A DNA stretch of 9,456 bases from an uncultured Bacteroidota bacterium (GTDB lineage: Bacteria > Bacteroidota > Bacteroidia > Chitinophagales > Chitinophagaceae), in assembly GCA_903881265.1 (NCBI GenBank), contig CAIRSV010000330.1:1-9456 (forward strand). Reading direction: 5' to 3'. Every line of letters begins with the position of its first letter. The stretch's first letter is position 1. Under the pieces are notes generated by a model. The model ran no database searches. It saw nothing but the letters and a program-made list of their open reading frames with translations, and was not told the origin of the DNA. The position numbers were made by a program, and so were the translations under genes. Below, piece after piece: positions 6,601 through 9,456 of this stretch.

Positions 6601-7860
6601 ATGAAAAAGATATTCTATCTACTCCTAGTTGTCCTTGCCTCGTCTAATTTGCAGGCCGCCAAGATGTTGATTCCGATGGATGAAAGCGGACAAACCAATC
6701 ACTTAAAAGCGTATGGTATTGCTTTTTTGGTACTAACAAAAAATGAAAAAATTGATTGGCTTTTAAACTATAAAGGTGGAAGTTTTGTGTTTGATTATTT
6801 CCAAGAAATAGAAAATGAATGCAAGATTAGAAATGTGAGTTATGAGATTTTACCCGATGCCAAATACACTTCTATCCTTACAGAAATTGCCGACCCTGAA
6901 GTCAATATGGATATCGTTCGTTTAGAGAAAGCACCCAAAATAGCCGTGTATACACCTGATGGCAAATTGCCTTGGGATGATGCCGTGACGATGGTTTTAA
7001 CGTATGCTGAAATACCCTTTGACAAAGTCTATGATGATGAGTTACTAGATGATAAACTAATTAAATACGATTGGCTGCATCTTCATCACGAAGATTTTTC
7101 TGGGCAATATGGCAAATTCTATGCGGCGTATAATTCGGCCGATTGGTATATCAATGATGTAAAGAAAAATGAAGCGATGGCAAAAAAACATGGCTTCGAA
7201 AAAGTATCCCAATTGAAGCTCGCTACGGCGAAAAAAATTAAGGAATTTGTCATCGGAGGTGGGTATTTATTTGCTATGTGCAGTGCTACTGATAGTTATG
7301 ATATTGCATTGGCAGCAGAAGGTACAGATATCTGTGAAAGAATGTATGATGGGGATGCCGCAGATCCTGCAGCTCAATCAAAATTGAATTTCGATCGATG
7401 TTTGGCGTTCAAAGATTTTACCTTGAAAACCAATCCAATGGAATATGAATATTCGGATATAGATGCAACCACCACGCGTAAGGTGCCATTCAAATCTGAT
7501 TATTTTACCTTATTCGCCTTCTCTGCAAAATTCGATCCGATTCCTACGATGCTTTGCCAAAATCATACAACAACCGTGAAAGGTTTTATGGGACAAACAA
7601 CTTCCTTTACCAACAAGTTTCTCAAAAGCAGTACACAAGTATTAGGTGAAAACAAATCGGCCGGTGAAGCCCGCTATATCCATGGCGATTTAGGAAAAGG
7701 CACATGGACGTTCTATGGTGGTCATGATCCTGAAGATTATCAGCACGCAGTGGGAGATCCTCCAACAGACCTGAGTCTTCATCCGAATTCACCTGGGTTT
7801 AGATTGATTTTAAATAATGTGCTTTTTCCTGCGGCAAAGAAAAAACCTCAGAAAACATAG
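6601..7860 (+). CDS. Exported amidotransferase-like protein (often labelled 'asparagine synthetase B')
   Basis: A 419-residue protein with a Sec signal peptide (MKKIFYLLLVVLASSNLQAA). From memory it closely resembles a conserved Bacteroidota family of about 420 residues that ends in FPAAKKKxQKT and is often named asparagine synthetase B. The name does not fit: there is no N-terminal Cys2 class II glutaminase, no ATP-pyrophosphatase loop, and the protein is exported. Visible instead are DWLHLHHEDFSGQYGKF (157-173), GGGYLFAMCSATDSYD (219-234), where Cys227 sits after a strand like the nucleophile elbow of class I amidotransferase/ThuA folds, GFMGQTTSF (328-336) and GKGTWTFYGGHDPEDYQH (365-382), where His375 could be the catalytic partner. 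Enzyme activity and substrate are unknown. ATG 6601 is the natural start because the signal follows at once. The stop lies 62 bases from the converging lptE stop, with no strong terminator seen between. Confidence 0.85.
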   Translation: MKKIFYLLLVVLASSNLQAAKMLIPMDESGQTNHLKAYGIAFLVLTKNEKIDWLLNYKGGSFVFDYFQEIENECKIRNVSYEILPDAKYTSILTEIADPEVNMDIVRLEKAPKIAVYTPDGKLPWDDAVTMVLTYAEIPFDKVYDDELLDDKLIKYDWLHLHHEDFSGQYGKFYAAYNSADWYINDVKKNEAMAKKHGFEKVSQLKLATAKKIKEFVIGGGYLFAMCSATDSYDIALAAEGTDICERMYDGDAADPAAQSKLNFDRCLAFKDFTLKTNPMEYEYSDIDATTTRKVPFKSDYFTLFAFSAKFDPIPTMLCQNHTTTVKGFMGQTTSFTNKFLKSSTQVLGENKSAGEARYIHGDLGKGTWTFYGGHDPEDYQHAVGDPPTDLSLHPNSPGFRLILNNVLFPAAKKKPQKT

Positions 7861-7922
7861 ATGAGGTATTGACATTCTTTAGTGTAAAAAAATATACGAA
7901 GCTGATGTTTGACAATCATCAT

Positions 7923-8429
7923 TTACCAGTTGACAAAAGCTTTATTAAAAATATCATCCGCCAATTGATCAGAGATCTCACTGATTAACTTCACCTCGAC
8001 ATTCTGTATGTTCTGATCTGAACTGAAATCGGCAAAGCGAGAAAAGGTCTGAACGAAATTTGCTTTCTCATTCAACTTATTTTTAAATGTTATCGAAACA
8101 GTGATTGTAAGACGATTTAGTAAGGAAGTTTCCTTTCCGGTTACCGAAGCAACCGTTACATCATAACCATTGATAGCGCCCGAAACATCGTAATCGGTCA
8201 TATCATTATTGACTTGTGATAATGAAGATTGTGAAAGTATTCGTTGCCTTAGTTTTTCTGTCAATGTTGCACTAAGTGAAGGAACCACTGTGCGTGCATT
8301 GTTTTCAATAAAGTGGACATTGATCGTCCTTCCTTCAATCGCAGCGCCTGTGAAACTATACACACCGCACGATGTAACGAAACACATCAACGTCAATCCT
8401 AACATCAGCCACTTATTCTTCAATATCAT
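7923..8429 (-). CDS. lptE: LptE-family LPS-assembly lipoprotein
   Basis: A 168-residue lipoprotein expected to form the outer-membrane LPS translocon plug with LptD, the last step of LPS delivery to the cell surface. The signal (MILKNKWLMLGLTLMCFVTSC) ends in the lipobox VTSC with Cys21 lipidated, followed by GVYSFTGA, the hallmark start of Bacteroidota LptE. The rest has the short alternating strand/helix composition of the fold (INVHFIENNA, LRQRILSQSSL, YDVSGAINGYDVT, LTITVSITFKNK, EISDQLADDIFNKAFVNW). Length suits the family. The start ATG lies inside the last codons of the upstream regulator gene (17-base overlap in a different frame), pointing to translational coupling. A later Met9 start is possible but would drop the positively charged signal n-region. 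Confidence in identity is high. Confidence 0.88.
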   Translation of the reverse strand: MILKNKWLMLGLTLMCFVTSCGVYSFTGAAIEGRTINVHFIENNARTVVPSLSATLTEKLRQRILSQSSLSQVNNDMTDYDVSGAINGYDVTVASVTGKETSLLNRLTITVSITFKNKLNEKANFVQTFSRFADFSSDQNIQNVEVKLISEISDQLADDIFNKAFVNW

Positions 8430-9456
8430 ACTCTTTAATTTTTCTGTACAAGGTACGTTCTGAAATCCCTAATTCTGATGCGGCATCTCGACGGCGACTG
8501 CGATGTTTTTTAAGTGCTTTGACAATGAGTTCTTTTTCGTGTTCAGCGATATTCAATGTCTCTTCCACCTGATGAATAGTTTCTAGTTTCTGCGAATCTG
8601 CAGTACTCATCATAACCGATACATTGGGCTTAGACGGAATGATATCAGCATCAAACGCTGAATAACGCTCAGGCAAGGCTTCCTCTCCAAAGTTATGTGC
8701 GATAGAAGGATTTTTAATAATTTCAAAGAACATCTTCTTCAAATCATTCACATCTTTTTTCATATCGAAGAAGAGCTTATACAAAATATCACGTTCGTTA
8801 GAAAAATCGTTATTGCTTTTTGAAGATCCATGCCCTACAACCATCGGCATTGAATCTTGATGATTATGAACAGGCAGGAAATAAGAGAGTTCATTCTCAT
8901 TCACCAATTTATTCGGCGACAAGACAGAAATTTGCTCCGCAATATTTTTCAGTTCACGAATATTGCCCGGCCACCTGTAACTGATCAGCGACTGCTTGGC
9001 ATCGTCTGTTAATTGAATAGGTGTCGTTTTATATTTTTCGGCAAAGTCAATACAAAATTTACGAAACAGCAATGGGATATCCTCTTTACGTTCTCTTAGT
9101 GAAGCCACTCGAATCGGCACTGTGCTTAAACGATAATACAGATCTTCTCTAAACCGCCCCGCATTCACCAACAGCATCAAGTCTTTATTGGTCGCAGCGA
9201 TAACACGTACATTCGTTTTCTCCACTTTCGATGAACCCACGCGTATATACTCTCCTGCTTCAAGCACACGTAGCAAGCGAGACTGCGTACCCAATGGCAT
9301 TTCGCCTATCTCATCCAAAAAGATAGTACCTCCGTTTACGGTCTCAAAATAACCTTTACGACTCTCTGTGGCACTTGTAAATGAACCTTTCTCATGACCG
9401 AACAATTCGCTGTCGATTGTACCTTCAGGTATGGCGCCACAGTTGATGGCAATAAA
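8413..9456 (-). CDS. Sigma-54-dependent AAA+ transcriptional activator, N-terminus cut by window edge
   Basis: An NtrC-type activator that uses ATP hydrolysis to open sigma-54 promoters. The frame runs off the right edge; the visible 347 residues begin FIAINCGAIPEGTIDSELFGHEKG, within the AAA+ domain, so Walker A and any sensory domain lie outside. A TTG codon at 9403-9405 that could be read as a start is just the Leu of ELFGHEKG. Visible elements are the sigma-54 contact loop as GSFTSA (bases 9370-9387) in place of GAFTGA, Walker B TIFLDEIGE, the REDLYYRL arginine region and WPGNIREL sensor II. A long linker of about 110 residues follows, with a helical Lys/Asp-rich part (NERDILYKLFFDMKKDVNDL). 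The end is a Fis-type helix-turn-helix (RRRDAASELGISERTLYRKI). The gene overlaps lptE by 17 bases. In related genomes I recall this activator-lptE pair near secG and groESL, but here a convergent gene follows lptE. Confidence 0.92.
   Translation of the reverse strand, partial: FIAINCGAIPEGTIDSELFGHEKGSFTSATESRKGYFETVNGGTIFLDEIGEMPLGTQSRLLRVLEAGEYIRVGSSKVEKTNVRVIAATNKDLMLLVNAGRFREDLYYRLSTVPIRVASLRERKEDIPLLFRKFCIDFAEKYKTTPIQLTDDAKQSLISYRWPGNIRELKNIAEQISVLSPNKLVNENELSYFLPVHNHQDSMPMVVGHGSSKSNNDFSNERDILYKLFFDMKKDVNDLKKMFFEIIKNPSIAHNFGEEALPERYSAFDADIIPSKPNVSVMMSTADSQKLETIHQVEETLNIAEHEKELIVKALKKHRSRRRDAASELGISERTLYRKIKEYDIEE

Noticed and set aside
7861..7922. Bidirectional terminator between the amidotransferase-like gene and lptE
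   Set aside because: Only a 5-bp stem (TGATG/CATCA) without a proper T run on either side could be found.
8209..8463. Plus-strand 84-codon open frame over lptE
   Set aside because: It lies antisense to lptE and the end of the activator, lacks any family feature and is a shadow of well-supported genes.
9403..9405. TTG as the true start of the sigma-54 activator
   Set aside because: The frame continues upstream as conserved AAA+ sequence (NCGAIPEGTIDSE), so this Leu is internal and the gene is cut by the window edge.

Overview
The window comes from a member of the Bacteroidota, most likely a Sphingobacteriia/Chitinophagia-type relative. The evidence is an AT-rich genome, a large exported protein ending in a type IX secretion (T9SS) sorting domain, a Bacteroidota-type LptE lipoprotein directly behind a sigma-54 activator, signal peptides cut before Gln (A|Q), and promoter-like TAnnTTTG boxes. 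Seven complete genes and two edge-truncated genes fill almost all of the sequence. I saw no tRNA, rRNA, insertion sequence, CRISPR array or attachment site.

Left edge (1-583): the C-terminal end of a SulP-type anion transporter without a STAS domain runs in from the left. It is followed by a 278-base convergent gap with a hairpin-plus-U-run terminator serving the minus strand. Positions 584-4364 (minus) hold a compact three-gene secretion/envelope operon. Its order is a small Cys-rich lipoprotein, a small exported protein with aromatic and acidic motifs, and a 1030-residue multidomain T9SS cargo (BNR/Asp-box propeller, FN3, concanavalin-like domain, sorting domain). A divergent promoter region at about 4365-4418 separates this operon from a plus-strand run.

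Plus-strand run (4419-7860): a DUF58/VWA-like protein with an intact MIDAS motif but no MoxR ATPase beside it in the window, then a secreted protein built of about nine degenerate 34-35-residue repeats of unknown function, then an exported 419-residue protein. The last is of the type databases often call 'asparagine synthetase B', but its sequence looks like a class I glutamine-amidotransferase/ThuA-like fold.

Right edge (7923-9456, minus): lptE, whose start overlaps the end of a sigma-54-dependent AAA+ activator that is truncated at the edge. The pair links a regulator to LPS transport to the outer membrane.

The most unusual items are the 34-35-residue repeat protein, the variant GSFTSA sigma-54 contact loop of the activator, the exported amidotransferase-like protein under a probably wrong family name, and the three-gene operon feeding a T9SS cargo. 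I found no clear new multi-gene defence or mobile system. Most of the window reads as ordinary envelope and secretion biology with several uncharacterised proteins.
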